A DNA stretch of 64,000 bases from Sepiola atlantica (GCA_963556195.1 OY744535.1:88126449-88190448); one strand, 5' to 3'; positions 33,782 to 45,563 are shown, numbered from the stretch's first letter. Notes: a model not told the origin generated them from the letters alone. Numbers and translations are program-made.

Positions 33782-35317
33782 TTATTGGTTGGGAGGAGGA
33801 TTGTCAGATGGAGTGATGAAATTAATGTATTTAAATTTTCGTTTGTGTCTGCAATTTTGAATAAGTTCATTTTTGGAGTTAATGACATTTAAGTTCTTGT
33901 GTGCAGTAGCTATCATATAAGTTTCTAAGGTACATAGTTGGCAGAAGGTAGAACCAGGAGTATATGAGTTTGACTTTTTTAATATAGACCAACTTAGGGA
34001 GTAAGGGATCTTTTTGATGTTAAAGCTTGTTATTAGGTTGGAAAGAGAGGTGCTAGTGGTACTATTATTATTGTGTTTAAAAGAGTAGATATGGTTAGAG
34101 ATTCGAGTCTTTATGGGGAAAGCACTGGCACCAATATAGGTATGAATTTTGTGGGGAGTTGTTGTTATATTATTTGTGTTGTTTATATTATTGGGGATGC
34201 TTACGGTTTGTATGCTCGGATTCAGGTCGAAGTTTAAGTTATGGTTATTGGTTGGGGAAAATGGGGTGTCTTGGGGGATGAGATCAGATCCATTATTTGT
34301 TAAAGGTAGTTGTTGGTCAGTGTGGAGGTGTTATTTAGCGGGGGGTTCTGATGGGGATGGTTGAGGGGATGAGTGGGAGATTGTATGTTGGCATTATTTT
34401 GTATATTGGTATTAATTTGTGCAATGGTGTATTGTTTAACAGTACAGGAATATATAACGTTACTTTGTATGCAATCACCGTTTAATGGGCATTCTGTAGA
34501 TTTTTGGCAGTTGCAGTTATTAGTGGGGTGTATGGTAGGTATTGTTTGTTGGGCAGATTTAATTTTTTTGTTGTTAGATGTGATGATGGTTTGTGCTATA
34601 TTGGGCAGTGTGGAGTAAGAAATGTTAATAAAGTTATTATTTAAAATAATGCTGTATTTATATGGGTGCTTGAACGAGTTATCTAAAATTTTGAAAAATT
34701 CCTTAGCTATATTAGTTTTTACATTGCAATTATAGAGTGGGTTAAACCAAATATTATTCTTTCTTCTAGTTTTTTATTATTATTTTCACTGTGTTCTTGA
34801 GGGTTAGCTGTTTTAACTATATTAATAGTTTTAGTTTGTCTATTAACATATTTCTCAGGTTGTTGGGGTATCGTGGTGCTAGTTCGTTGTCTATCTTGTG
34901 TAGCCAGTTTGTAGGTAATACCATTTAAAGGTTTATTCCCCTGGAGAGGGGGATTATTTTCATATTTAATTTTATCAGTGTATCCCGAGTTAAGGAGTGC
35001 GTTATTATAAAAACTAGAATTTTGTTCGAATATAGGTGTATTAGCTGAAAGTCTTGAAATTATATTTGAAATTGAAGGGACTATTGAGTTAATGATGGAT
35101 TTAGGGTGGTTAGAGTGCTTATGTACGTAAAATAGGGTTAGATAAGGTTTGTGGTAAGGGCTAAATGATTCGGAGTTAAGGTCTAGTGTTAGGTCAAAGA
35201 AATTAGATATTCTTTTCTCGGGTTCTATAGTTATTGTTAATCCGAAGTTTTAAAAGAAATTGTGTAGGTTTTTTTTGTGTTGTTGTATTGTCTGGGTCTC
35301 TCCCTAGAGATAAAGAG
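33782..35317 (-). pseudogene. Penelope-like element: RT C-terminus, Cys linker, GIY-YIG endonuclease
   Basis: Read on the minus strand across a few frameshifts. A relic of the catalytic LYRDD box and ALFISR lies at the 35.3-kb end. Then come NFFDLTLDL and SFSPYHKP near 35200, and KHSNHPKSIINSI and YNNALLNSGY to about 35000. LWFNP-type text lies near 34740. The Cys-rich linker CNCQKSTECPLNGDC lies near 34520-34470, followed by an Asn-rich spacer. The GIY-YIG endonuclease domain (about 34150-33790) has HTYIGASAFPIKTRISNH, WSILKKSNSYTPGS, CQLCTLETYMIA and the closing CRHKRKF, ending at a TAA at 33782-33784. In Penelope-like elements the RT copies RNA at a nick made by this endonuclease. Frame changes near 34750 and 34350 and a stop in the RT show it is dead. 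Confidence 0.85.
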
Positions 35318-35339
35318 CGCATAGTCTCTGTAAATATAT

Positions 35340-35352
35340 AGTAAATATATAG

Positions 35353-35399
<47 letters not shown>
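35340..35399. repeat. (TA)n microsatellite
   Basis: AAATATATAG units then pure TA, at the end of the 330-bp repeat. Confidence 0.95.
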
Positions 35400-35400
<1 letters not shown>

Positions 35401-35403
<3 letters not shown>

Positions 35404-35730
35404 GGTATGCTCAGGTGTAATAACTATAAGAATTACATCATGCAATCATATAACTTCATGTATCTTCTTTATAATATGAATGAGTGGCGCAAGGATTACA
35501 TTTCGCTGAAAAAGTGCCAACATTATTCCGTATTTTTTGCATCGAAAAATCTTACTAAATAGGTGTGTAGAGCCGTCCTTCCGATGCAAACAAATCATCA
35601 GCAAAAGATCTTTAATTGGCTAATGGAACAATTCTACTTCATCGGCAAGATATAAATTATCTAGAAGAATTAATTCACAGAACATAACAGTTTCGCACTA
35701 ATTTTATGTCTCATTACGAACATTATAAAA
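35401..35730 (-). repeat. 330-bp repeat, copy 1
   Basis: Starts AAAGGTATGCTCAGGTGTAA on the plus strand and ends CATTACGAACATTA. About 95% identical to 36061-36384. Confidence 0.95.
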
Positions 35731-35749
35731 AACGCATCGTCTCTGTAAA

Positions 35750-35997
35750 GTCTACCGTGTAAGTGTCCGAATTCAAGCTTTAATTGTATCAATAAATATA
35801 ATCCTACTAGGTCAGTAACCTGGGCAGAGTCTGAGGCTCCCATGGTGATATCAAAGTTGCTGTGGCTATCTTTCCTAGTCCAAAATTTATTGTCAAATTC
35901 TAAAAGGGATCTCCTGGCTAAAATTATTAGATTTTGTTCAGAGTCTGTAATATCCGAATTATTCTTAGCGAAGATAAGAGCTTTGTTTAGTAGGATA

Positions 35998-36000
<3 letters not shown>
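35750..36000 (-). pseudogene. Penelope-like element RT, N-terminal part of surviving domain
   Basis: Minus-strand frame containing SLLEFDNKFWTRK, then SNFDITMGASDSAQVTDLVGLYLL and GRLYRDDA. This is the FDVTMGSxDxAEVxxLVG block and YRDD catalytic box of Penelope-type reverse transcriptases. It continues into the 33782-35317 segment once the insertion is discounted. Upstream RT motifs are missing because the element is 5' truncated at the (TA)n at 36000. The 143-residue frame reported from 36101 combines this with repeat sequence on both sides. Confidence 0.88.

Positions 36001-36055
<55 letters not shown>
36001..36055. repeat. (TA)n microsatellite
   Basis: Marks the 5' truncation point of the Penelope-like element and the 3' end of repeat copy 2. 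Confidence 0.97.
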
Positions 36056-36059
<4 letters not shown>

Positions 36060-36060
36060 G

Positions 36061-36384
36061 ATATGCTCAGGGGTAATAACTATAAGAATTACATCATGCA
36101 ATCATATAACTTCATGTATCTTCTTTATAATATGAATGAGTGGCGCAAGGATTACATTTCGCTGAAAAAGTGCCAACATTATTCCGTATTTATTGCATCG
36201 AAATATCTTACTAAACAGGTGTGTAGAGCCGTCTCTCCGATGCAAACAAATCATCAGTAAAAGATATTTAATTTGCTAATGGAACAATTCTACTTTGTCG
36301 GCAAGATATAAATTATCTAGAAGAATTAATTCACAGAACATAACAGTTTTGCACTAATTTTATGTCTCATTACGAACATTAATA
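36061..36384 (-). repeat. 330-bp repeat, copy 2
   Basis: Same orientation as copy 1, also adjoining (TA)n at its low-coordinate end. Confidence 0.95.
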
Positions 36385-36651
36385 TATAAAAATGCAGAAT
36401 CTTTTTTCTAATATTGATGAAACTCATTGTAATGATTTTTATTCTAGAACATGTCTAAAACCTTAGGCTTAAGCATACAACGTGTTAAAAAGAAATTGAA
36501 ATTAAGTAAATACCTTTTAATGTATGTCAAATTCAACTCAAATATGAAATAATTAAATGTTTAAATAAGATCATGTGCTAATATCATAGCTAGTCAAACC
36601 TCTTGAAAATACTTCAAATGAAATGAAATATGAAGAGGATTAATTAATGAG

Positions 36652-36671
36652 CGTCAAATAGCTATTTGACG
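36652..36671. repeat. 20-bp perfect palindrome
   Basis: CGTCAAATAGCTATTTGACG. It could be a dimeric protein site or chance; no context supports either. Confidence 0.8.
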
Positions 36672-36740
36672 AAAATCGGAATTGCTTTATTTTCAGGTTA
36701 TGATTCGTCAATTTAACCCCATTTGCATATTATTAAATTA

Positions 36741-36743
<3 letters not shown>

Positions 36744-36831
<88 letters not shown>
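36744..36831. repeat. (TA)n microsatellite
   Basis: About 88 bp, among the longest pure TA tracts here. Confidence 0.97.
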
Positions 36832-36833
<2 letters not shown>

Positions 36834-39700
36834 ACATAATGACACTTTAAACACACAAGATGTGTTCTAAAATTCATAATAGATAGTTAATCAGTTTCGG
36901 ATTTGATAACATGATGCAAATATATACACAGATATCTAAATTTATAGAAATACAGAGCTTATAATAAAGTGTTCAATACACGTTCTTAATATTTGTCTGA
37001 TAATACAGAGTGATATTTTAGTTTTATTTTAATTAATTTTCAGAAATCTGTATACGTGTTTTATGTGTTTACAATAAGTATATTTAAACTATTATAGAAT
37101 CCGCAAATAGCTTCATTTGTAATTTACACGAAAGTTCAGATTTAATCAATACATCTCTGCCATTGATAAATTGATGTTTGAATTAAACATGTTGATAATT
37201 TGCGTTGATTATGAACTACACAGCCAACGAGGATTAAAAATACACCGTTGTTTCGATCTTCCCGTAAAATTAAATACCGCTGTCCCCCGGTAAACAATGG
37301 TTCATTTTAAAGAGAGAGAAATACCTACTTATAATGTACATCGCCTGTCTTTAATAATTGTCAACTGCAATAAATGTGTTAACACTTGTCTTGGCATTTT
37401 GTTCTAATGATGAATTTGTTTGAAATATATGTGTTCTGAAATAAAATAATGCATATATAAAACAATTAAAATAGATACTGGATATTTTTGAGAAACTTCA
37501 ATTGAAATCATATCCTTCTAAAAAAAAGGTAATCAACATAGACATCTTACAAACGTAAAAGTTCAGATGTTCAAAACCAATGTTAATCAAAGAGATAATG
37601 ATTCCAAAAAATCTGCGCGTCTTCTCAAAGTGGATATTATTCATATTTTCTTTTACATAATGTTTCTTCGTGATTAAAAAGATTTAATATACTTATTTAT
37701 TTTTCTCATGTGTATATACATGGGCATATAAAACCTGATAATGAGGTATTTCATTTGTGTATTTATTCTATTACATACCCTCAACTTCAAAATAGATTTT
37801 CATGACGTTTACGAATGCGTAAGTTAAATGAACTGAAGATAGGAAGATCTGTTTGTGTGGTTATGAAGATTGGCGAGCGGAGATGCGTGTGAGTCAATAT
37901 AACACAACAAAACTGTAAAGAAAATATGACAAGCCAATTATGATCAATTTGTTCGATCTCTTTCATTTACCAATTAATTATAGGGTTTTGTTTTTCTTTA
38001 CTTCTTTATCTGCTCTTTCCTGTGTCTTAATCCCCTATCGAATTAGCATTTCAAACATAGCGGCCTCCAAGGACATAAAAGGTATATTCTAACTTTTTTC
38101 TGTTAAAACTACACTTTACCTAATGTAGGCACTAAATTAAGTGATTATGTCTTCAATGATTATTTGTAACTTAATGTACTATATATATATAGGTGTATGC
38201 AGTTTTTACTGCTCAAGTCGTGTTGATGCACGGTTTAATGGTCTGTATAGCAAGAACAGCTTATCCTATTGGATTCTATACATGTCTTACAATCAACCCC
38301 ACACATGCTTACGTTATTTCGACTATTATGATTTTCTTTAGTTACAGGATTGTCTGTTAATTATTTTAATATGCATTCTCTGTTAGTTAATCCAACAGAA
38401 TAAATCTGGGCAATTATAGTATGTCGAGTGTGAAGACAATTCGGGAAATCACTTATTAATCAAACAGTCAACAAAGTGTTCAAGCCGCAATTCAACCGGA
38501 TTAATTGAAGGTGAAGTCATTTCATCTCAAGTAATGCAAATGGTGAGGAGTTACTTCGTCTTGTTGAAACCACTGCCCATTTTTGATAATGTTCCATTTG
38601 CCAGCGCAAAACAGTCTAAAATTCATTATACCACTTTGTAACGTTCAGTAGTTATCATGATCGACTATTCATTCTCATCACAGAGTAATACGAAAAGATA
38701 ACACTTTTGAGTGTGCAACCCTGTGCATGTCACTTGCTGGCGTGTGATGTATTCGCAGAGAATATCAAAATCATTAGTGTGTGTAGAATTTTTAAAAAAG
38801 TTTTACGTCGTATCTAGATATGCTTGCAGCTGTAGGTGAACATGTTGAGCATACGGGATAAAAACAAACTGTTGGACTGATACTTGATGAACTAATTAGG
38901 TATAGACTGGATTTCAGCTTGTACTAAATGTGCATGGATTGTAAAAATAAATTTTGATTTCATACACAACTTTTACAGTGACAATGTTCGCTGGTCAGCG
39001 CTTATTTTAAATGTCTTCCGCTGACATTTTCTTTCTTCTTAGAGTGTCTTCTTCACTTGGAAAAGTGGTCATTCTTAACAGAAAAAAACTTCAATTTGAT
39101 AACTTTCATATAAGAAAAACGTGAAGCCAGTGTAAAGTCTGAGTGTCATTCTCATCCGGTAAATATTTATTCAAAAATCTGTTCTATTTATTATTAACGA
39201 AATTTGTCGTGAAATAAAAATAAAATGAGTGAAAACTAAAACATATATTTAAAAATTCTATTAAAATAGTAGATTTTACTAGGTTCTTATTATTACCTGG
39301 AATAAGACACTTTTATTGGTTAATTCTGTAATATTGATCGATTGTAATTACTTTAACGGCTTTTTTTTTCGCTTACTGTTGATTGCGCATCTCAAATTAT
39401 GTTTTCCTTGTTTTTTTTTCTCCAATCTGTATTCTGTTTAAAAAAAGTTTAATAATTTAATTAAAAAATCATTTTAATATGCTTTTTTAATTACCTCATA
39501 CCACAACAAACATGATTTGTCTTTAGAGATGTCTATTTTGAACGTATCCTGATTCCATTAGTCATATCTATTAATAATAGAGATGATGTGTCTGTCTGTC
39601 TGAAGTCAAAACTATACTATTTAAGGCTATTTTGCTTATAAAATAGTATAGTATATACTATTTCAGACAAATGTACTATCTTTAAATGCTCAATTATGCG
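36832..39700. other. Unannotated AT-rich stretch
   Basis: No supported gene or repeat family over 2.9 kb. The 66-residue frame at 38141-38341 has no recognisable motif. Confidence 0.55.
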
Positions 39701-39708
39701 GCATAGTG

Positions 39709-39800
39709 TAGTGTAGTGTAGTATCTACTCTGTTGGCATGATACCATCCTCCCAGGAATTACCTCTACCTTTTTTGAAAGATGTGGCGGTAGTGTATTTG
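39709..39800 (+). repeat. 76-bp minisatellite, detached first unit
   Basis: GTAGTGTAGTATCTACTCTG...GATACCATCCTCCCAGG...GGCGGTAGTGTA is one unit of the array that resumes at 40506, about 700 bp away. Confidence 0.85.
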
Positions 39801-40138
39801 TTGCATACCTCTACTACTTGGCATGCGGCATTTCTCGTTTTGTATATTATTCCCGGAACGATCGGAGGCAGTTCTTGTGTAAACACTTGTCATTTTTTTA
39901 ACACCAAAGATCATATAGTTTATATACCTTTAAATTTCTCCCTCACCGCGTAAAAGGTGTTCCGGCTCGATGTCTTCTAGTGGTTGGATTCTTTCTTCTT
40001 TCTTTCCTGCCGTGAACCACGCCGTTGCAACACAAAGCGTCATGATCGGGTCAACAGACAAACAATCTCTTTAAATTTAATTTCAGTTTCATTTCAAGCG
40101 TTAGCTATCCGTCAGCTGAAAGATATTCACTAACGTCG

Positions 40139-40165
40139 AGAGAGAGAGAAAGAGAGAGGGTGCAT
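40139..40165. repeat. (GA)n tract
   Basis: Short GAGA/AAGAGA run. Confidence 0.9.
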
Positions 40166-40259
40166 TACTGCTTTCGTAATTACTTATCAAGTATTACCTT
40201 CACCATTCGTTGAGGGGGGAAGAGATCTTTGACCTGTATTTTAATCAAATTGCGAATTT

Positions 40260-40500
40260 CATCAAAATCACGTCTGATAGGTTCGCCCTCAAACCCCAGA
40301 CTGCGAAAACTCGCTTCTCACGAAGAACGAGTGACGTCACGGCCCCCTCTGTTTCCCACGCAAAGGCCCGTGACGTCACAGAGCCTCTCGCAGGTGCACA
40401 TTGACCCTTGACCTGAGGTCTCGTCACGCAGTGACCCTGTCACGTCTGTTAGCTCCGACTGTGAGAACAGGCCCTATTCTGCACTCGACTGCACGGGTCC
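40260..40500. promoter_or_regulatory. GC-rich segment with two CRE sites and a DR1-like site
   Basis: TGACGTCA, the palindromic CREB/ATF site, occurs at 40332-40339 and 40371-40378. TGACCCTTGACCT at 40402-40414 is, on the other strand, two nuclear-receptor half-sites (AGGTCA and GGGTCA) with a 1-bp spacer. More GTGACC/GTCACG half-sites follow. The segment is CpG-rich against AT-rich flanks. This looks like a small promoter or enhancer, but no transcript or gene is visible beside it. It splits the 76-bp minisatellite. Confidence 0.4.
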
Positions 40501-40505
40501 ACCCC

Positions 40506-41465
40506 CGTTCTGTTTTCATGATATAATCAACCCAGGCATTACGTCCTCTTTTTATGAGAGATGCTAAGGTAGTGTAGTATCTGTTTTGTTGTCATATATA
40601 TAATCATCCCAGGCGTGCCCTTCTGCTTTTTTAGAGGTGTAGAGGTAGTGGAGTATATGTTCTGTTTTCATGATACTATCCTGCCAGGAATTATTTCCTC
40701 CTTTTTGAAAAGTGTGGAGGTAGTGTAGTATCTGTGTTTCTTGCATGATACCATCCTCTCAGACGTTACACCCACCGTTTTTAGAGAAAATCAAGTTGGT
40801 TAGTATAGTATTTGTTCTGCTTCCATGATATGATCCTCCCACGCATTATCTCAACTTTTTTCAAAGGGGTTGAATCAGTGTAATATATTTTATGTTGTCA
40901 TGATTCGATCCTCCTAAGTATCAATCCCTCTTTTTAGGAGTGAAGGTAGTGTAGTATCTGTTCTGCTGTCTTGATACTATCCCCCAAACATTACCGCCTC
41001 CTTTTTTGTAGAGCTGTGGAGGTAGTGTAGTAACTTTTCTGTTTTCATTACACCATCCTCCCAGGCATCGCTTATCCTTTTTTGAGAGGTGTGGAGGTAG
41101 TGTAGTGTCTGTTCACTTGTCATTATACCCTCGTCTTAGGCATTTCATCTTCCTTTTTTGAGAGCTGTGGAGATAGTGTTGTATATGTTCTGTTGTCGTG
41201 ATACTATCTTCCAAGACATTATCTCCTCATTTTTTTCTAAGGAAGGGAGGTAGATTAATGTGTGTTCTGCTTGATACCATCCTCCCAGGTATTACTTCCT
41301 TTTTGTGTGGAGGTAGTGTAATATATGTTCTGTCGTCATGCTACCATCCTCCCAATCATTGTAGTATTTGTAATGTGGGCATGATATTACCCTCCCTAAG
41401 ATTCCATTCTCATTTACTTTTTGTAGTTGGGAGGAAGTGTAGTAGATGTTCTGTTGTCATGTAGT
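40506..41465 (+). repeat. 76-bp minisatellite, about 13 units
   Basis: Units of 63-78 bp share GTGTAGTATCTGTTCTGTTG, TCATGATACCATCCTCCCAG, a CCTCCTTTTTT run and GTGTGGAGGTAG. They are diverged and include one partially nested unit near 41360. Frames of 60-88 residues across it are artefacts. Confidence 0.93.
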
Positions 41466-41479
41466 CCATGTCTTACCCG

Positions 41480-42050
41480 CCCTCTGATAATTAAGTATGA
41501 TCTTCTTTTCCGAACGCACAGAAAGTTCTATTTCAAGGAAGAGAGAGAAAAAGAGGGGCACAGTACAAGGGTGGGTTGTTTGATTAATAACATGTAAACA
41601 AGAGATGTTCTTAAATATATCGTACGCTTCGCTCAAAAATTATGTACATATGGTGATTTTTATGAAAACGTTTAGGTTTTTTAAAAATATTATTAGAAAT
41701 TATGGTTTAAAGCACAAATTTATTGAATCAAATTATTTAATTTAAAAAATAATTTATTAAAACATTACTCTTTCTTGTAAGAAAAAACAAACACATTTTA
41801 TTGAGCATTCTATTTTTTTACTTGTAAATTTGATTTTAAGTACACTTTTTTATTCGATTTTAAAAACTTCAAATATTATCATCTTTTTACGACTTTAATT
41901 GTTATTAAGTATTTTTTTTACATTTTACGCCGTAAACGGTAATTTTTGTTTAAAACTGTTATTATTATTCCGTGTTTTATTTATTAAAATAAAGGATAAG
42001 CTGACTTTTTTTTGTGTGAAAAAACAAACAAACACATTTTATTGAGCATC
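41480..42050. other. Unannotated AT-rich stretch with a 30-bp direct repeat
   Basis: GAAAAAACAAACACATTTTA followed by TTGAGCAT occurs at about 41782 and again, with one ACAA unit added, at about 42019. Otherwise nothing recognised. Confidence 0.6.
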
Positions 42051-42114
42051 TAAATAAAACGACTAGCAAAAATATGCTACCGGAGGGAGCATATTTTTTC
42101 TAGTCGTTTTATTT
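42051..42114. repeat. 28-bp inverted repeat (hairpin)
   Basis: TAAATAAAACGACTAGCAAA and its reverse complement flank an 8-bp centre. It resembles a tiny foldback terminus pair; nothing is encoded. Confidence 0.85.
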
Positions 42115-42649
42115 AATTACCGAAATTAGCTCTAAATTTTAGAACTAAAAAGTAGGACTTCGAACATTGTGCAGGCAACAGCTCGTTGTAAATTAATATT
42201 TGATTGAAGTGAGAGTGAAATCGATATTTTATACCCTATCGCCTCGAAACAGAGTGTGGTCAGCTTACCAACGAAGCGTATGCCTCCCAAATATCAAACC
42301 ACTCGGTAACGTTATGGTATGTAAAAATATTGTTTATTATGAAATACAAATGTGAATTTTAAATATTGTAATTATTTTTCACTAAGAAATCGACCGAACA
42401 TAGTGTATCGACCCTGGATACACTGTGTAAAACAACAGTATATAATAAAGATTGGTCGTGGGGTAGTTGTATCGTCATTTAATACGTATTTCTGGCGACA
42501 TAATTCTAGTATACACAGTTTTGATTTATAAGATATTTGTTCATATGTTTGACTGATGTTTTCTTATTTATAGAAAAGTCAGCGAACATGTCATTACCGA
42601 TTAAACAAAACGGCATGACTTTATGTCTAGACTTAGCTAATTGTAAAAC

Positions 42650-44560
42650 CTTTTTAAAATGTTGTGTTATTAAATTATGAGAAACCTAGTTCGTTTTCCC
42701 GCTTCAACTTTTTTAGTTTCGCTAATTATTTTTTCTCTATTTTCTCATCGTTTTGGTTTTGCTGGGATGAGAATCCTGCCAGATGCCAGATATTCAACCG
42801 CTATATTAGAGACTCCAACAGACATACAAATCCTAAACGCCACTTTAAGCGGAATTGTTTGTATCGATGTTGTAATTGGTTTACCGACTATATTCGCCAA
42901 GTGCTTTTTGAAATTCTTTTCATGAGCCCGGTTACTCCTACAGGTACTGGAATGGTAGAGATCTTCCTAGGATTCCAGTTTCTTTTTATATCGTACATAA
43001 GACCAACGGATTTTGTGATCTTCTCCCCCTCAGCTTTATTTAATTCAGCGTCATTAGGAACACTGACTTTAACTAGGTTTGTTTCTGTCACCCTTTCGTC
43101 TCATATAACGATGTCAGGTTAAACCGCTACTTTTTTCTAGGTATGTAGCTGTAGAAATTGTTTACTCATAGTTGATAGTTCATGACTTATTGCTAACAGT
43201 TTTTTGTGGATATGTTCCCAAAACCTGCTGCTACACTGGATATTAAACTTTTTACAGATGATCCAGTAGATATATTTACAGACTCCATTGTGTCACATTG
43301 CATAGTAACCATTCCCCAGCAGAAAATTTCAACTGGATTCCAGATGGCTCACCCTCTCTACTTCTGTGTGACAGAACCTGCACGTGTGGTTGTTCCTGAG
43401 ACAACCCATCGTCTTAAATACATTCGCAATCAAGCCTTGATTTTGGATAATTCAAGGCACCGGAAAATCCACGTGTGTTGCACACTATCAGATGCTTTTT
43501 GGCAGTCGAGCTTAGTCATGCTCCCTACAAAAAGTCGTGGTTAGGCACCAACATCAGTTTTTGATTGATAAGACAATCTTTTAAGATGGTCTTATGAATA
43601 AGGAACTGGCCTTGGGAGCTTAACCACGACCTTTAGCACCCTTATAGTTCTTTTTCGAGATAGCCCCCCAAAAAGAGGTGTAGATATGTGCTGTCTGCAA
43701 TCAGGCTAGTGAAGAGCTTGCACGCTGTAGTAAGACAGCAGATTAGTCTGTATTTACTAGAGTGTTGCATTTCACTCGTTTTTTGGTATGAGAATATTGA
43801 CGCCTTTTACTAGCCATGTTAGTGGGGTTTCCTAACCCATCAATAGTCTTGTAAAGCAGCTACTATCATTATTATGAAGTGCTGTTAGTTGTTTAAGCCA
43901 GGAATTTTGTAAGTTGTTAATGTCAGATTGTTGTGATTCTGGAAACGAGTATACTTTTGCGTTAGCATTCCAGGCATTGTCTCTGAAGTTGGCATTCCAA
44001 GCTTGTTTTCATTATATTGACTTATATCCAAGATCCACTAAAACTTTTGTTTTGCATCGTCTAAAACATATGCCTCTCATTAGCTTTTGCTTTCTGGATG
44101 GCTTATTTACCGTGATTTTCTCTCGTATTAAATGTTATTAGAACGATCTTACATTGTTTTTGAAATGCTTATTTTCAACATTCGCCATCGTCTTGTTGTC
44201 TTTTGCTTTTATTATTTTTTGTAAGTGCTGGTATCTTGCCTTCAAGTTACTTCGAAACGTTTTTATTCTTTTTATATTTTAAACTGAGTCTGCAGATTAT
44301 GTTATTTAGCAGCCCCTGCAATTGTTTGATCAGATACTATTCCTTTTTACATAGACTAAGTTGTATTTTCTGCTCTGAAATTTGCTTTCTTTTTTTAAGA
44401 CGGGCTTTTTCTTATAATGTAGATTTCCTTAGCATATATAACTGTGAAATGTGTGTTCGATGGAACAAGTTTCTAGAGGGATATTCCCTCTTTTACTTAT
44501 TGCCATTGGTAGTTCTTAAAACTTGGATATTAGTTAGTCAAGTTATTTTTTCAGCCTAAT
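42650..44560 (-). pseudogene. R2-group LINE relic with deleted RT core
   Basis: Read on the minus strand across many stops. KITVNKPS, a linker motif, lies near 44100; TPLTWLVKGVNILIPKN, the RT fingers start, near 43790. QFLIHKTILKDC lies near 43590 and the motif A relic KKASDSVQHTWIFRCLEL near 43510-43445. This then jumps within a few codons to ANVFKTM and the CCHC-like CRFCHTEVERVSHLES near 43390-43340. CKYIYW follows near 43280, then PDIVI near 43110 (the PD...K restriction-like endonuclease signature). NLVKVSVPND, WNPRKISTIPVPVGVTG and the closing IGKPI text come last. RT motifs B to E are absent. Open frames on either strand here are chance. The R2-group call rests on the restriction-like endonuclease tail. 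Confidence 0.75.
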
Positions 44561-45563
44561 CATCTGTAACTCTCTCAATATAGTTACTAAGTGTAATCTC
44601 TCAGGGCCAACTGTTCATAATATGTCTCTCTCAGAGCTTAATTTTGGATTTTAGTTTTCTGATTTCTGTTATATATATGCCTATCCGAGAAACAATTGAT
44701 CGTAGACGGGCAACCGGTGTATTTTTCTCTTCAGGGAGCAGAAATTGTTTTATTTTCTCAACTAGAATTTCGTTTGATGTTCCGCTCCACGTAGAAACAC
44801 ATTAACACATTCTTCTGTGCAACAGACCATAGCTAGGCGTTTTACCTTCTTTATTTTCATTTCATTCGATGGTATGTGTTTATGTCGGCAATGAGAACGA
44901 GCAGTAAGTTAGATTGTGATTCAATTGTAAACGTTGATCTGGTTCAGTAAAGTAAACCGAATCGGAATGTGGGATTATAGATCAAGATAATTGATAAATT
45001 CGCGCACACCAACACATTGTATATAACATGAGAACACGACGGGATTGTGTTAGATGGTATATTAGTACCAAAACATACGTCGATATCATTAAATATCAGA
45101 TCAGCCTTTTGGTTCAATTTGGATGTAATTCTGTGAGAAACCAGTGCAGAAGTCGACACATTCTCCTCTGAGGATGCATACTCATCAGTGTGTTGAGTTT
45201 GGTTTCATGTAGATTTACTAGTGGCATTACGTAAAGTAAATCCTGCACAATCAGTTGAAAGCGGACAGTAAAGCTATCCAATACAGCTGTTAATCATCAT
45301 CGCGAACAGCTTGCTAAAATGGCATGAGCTTTTAAAAGCAAATGCACTTGGCAGATCTGTACGCGTGGCGTAAGGTTGATTTTAGCCTATTCATAAGTAT
45401 AGCTCCAGAAACAGACATTAACAGAATATGAGGCATGGCAATGTCGGCAATGCTGATGCATTAAGTGAGTACGATCCTGTTAATTAACTAGATAGACAAA
45501 TCCATTAAAAAGATTTCTAATTAAATCAATATACATGCACTGTAAAATATAATCCTTTTACTG

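Larger units (their letters stand above)
35318..35749. mobile_element. Insertion splitting the Penelope-like RT, with 17-bp duplication
   Basis: The 17-bp sequence CGCATAGTCTCTGTAAA at 35318-35334 recurs at 35733-35749 with one mismatch. It encodes the RT's catalytic LYRDD-A box on the minus strand. Between lie a (TA)n tract and a 330-bp repeat (35401-35730) also present at 36061-36384. The duplicated flanks are what a target-primed insertion would leave. Orientation is probably minus, placing the (TA)n at its 3' end, as in several SINE families here. No tRNA boxes are convincing. Confidence 0.75.

Noticed and set aside
33648..34618. Plus-strand hydrophobic frames of 70-81 residues that look like membrane proteins
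   Set aside because: Gly/Val/Leu/Trp-rich readings of the antisense of the Penelope-like element in C-depleted DNA.
42664..43544. Plus-strand frames of 152 and 112 residues
   Set aside because: Antisense to recognisable LINE motifs (PDIVI, CRFCHTEVERVSH) on the minus strand.
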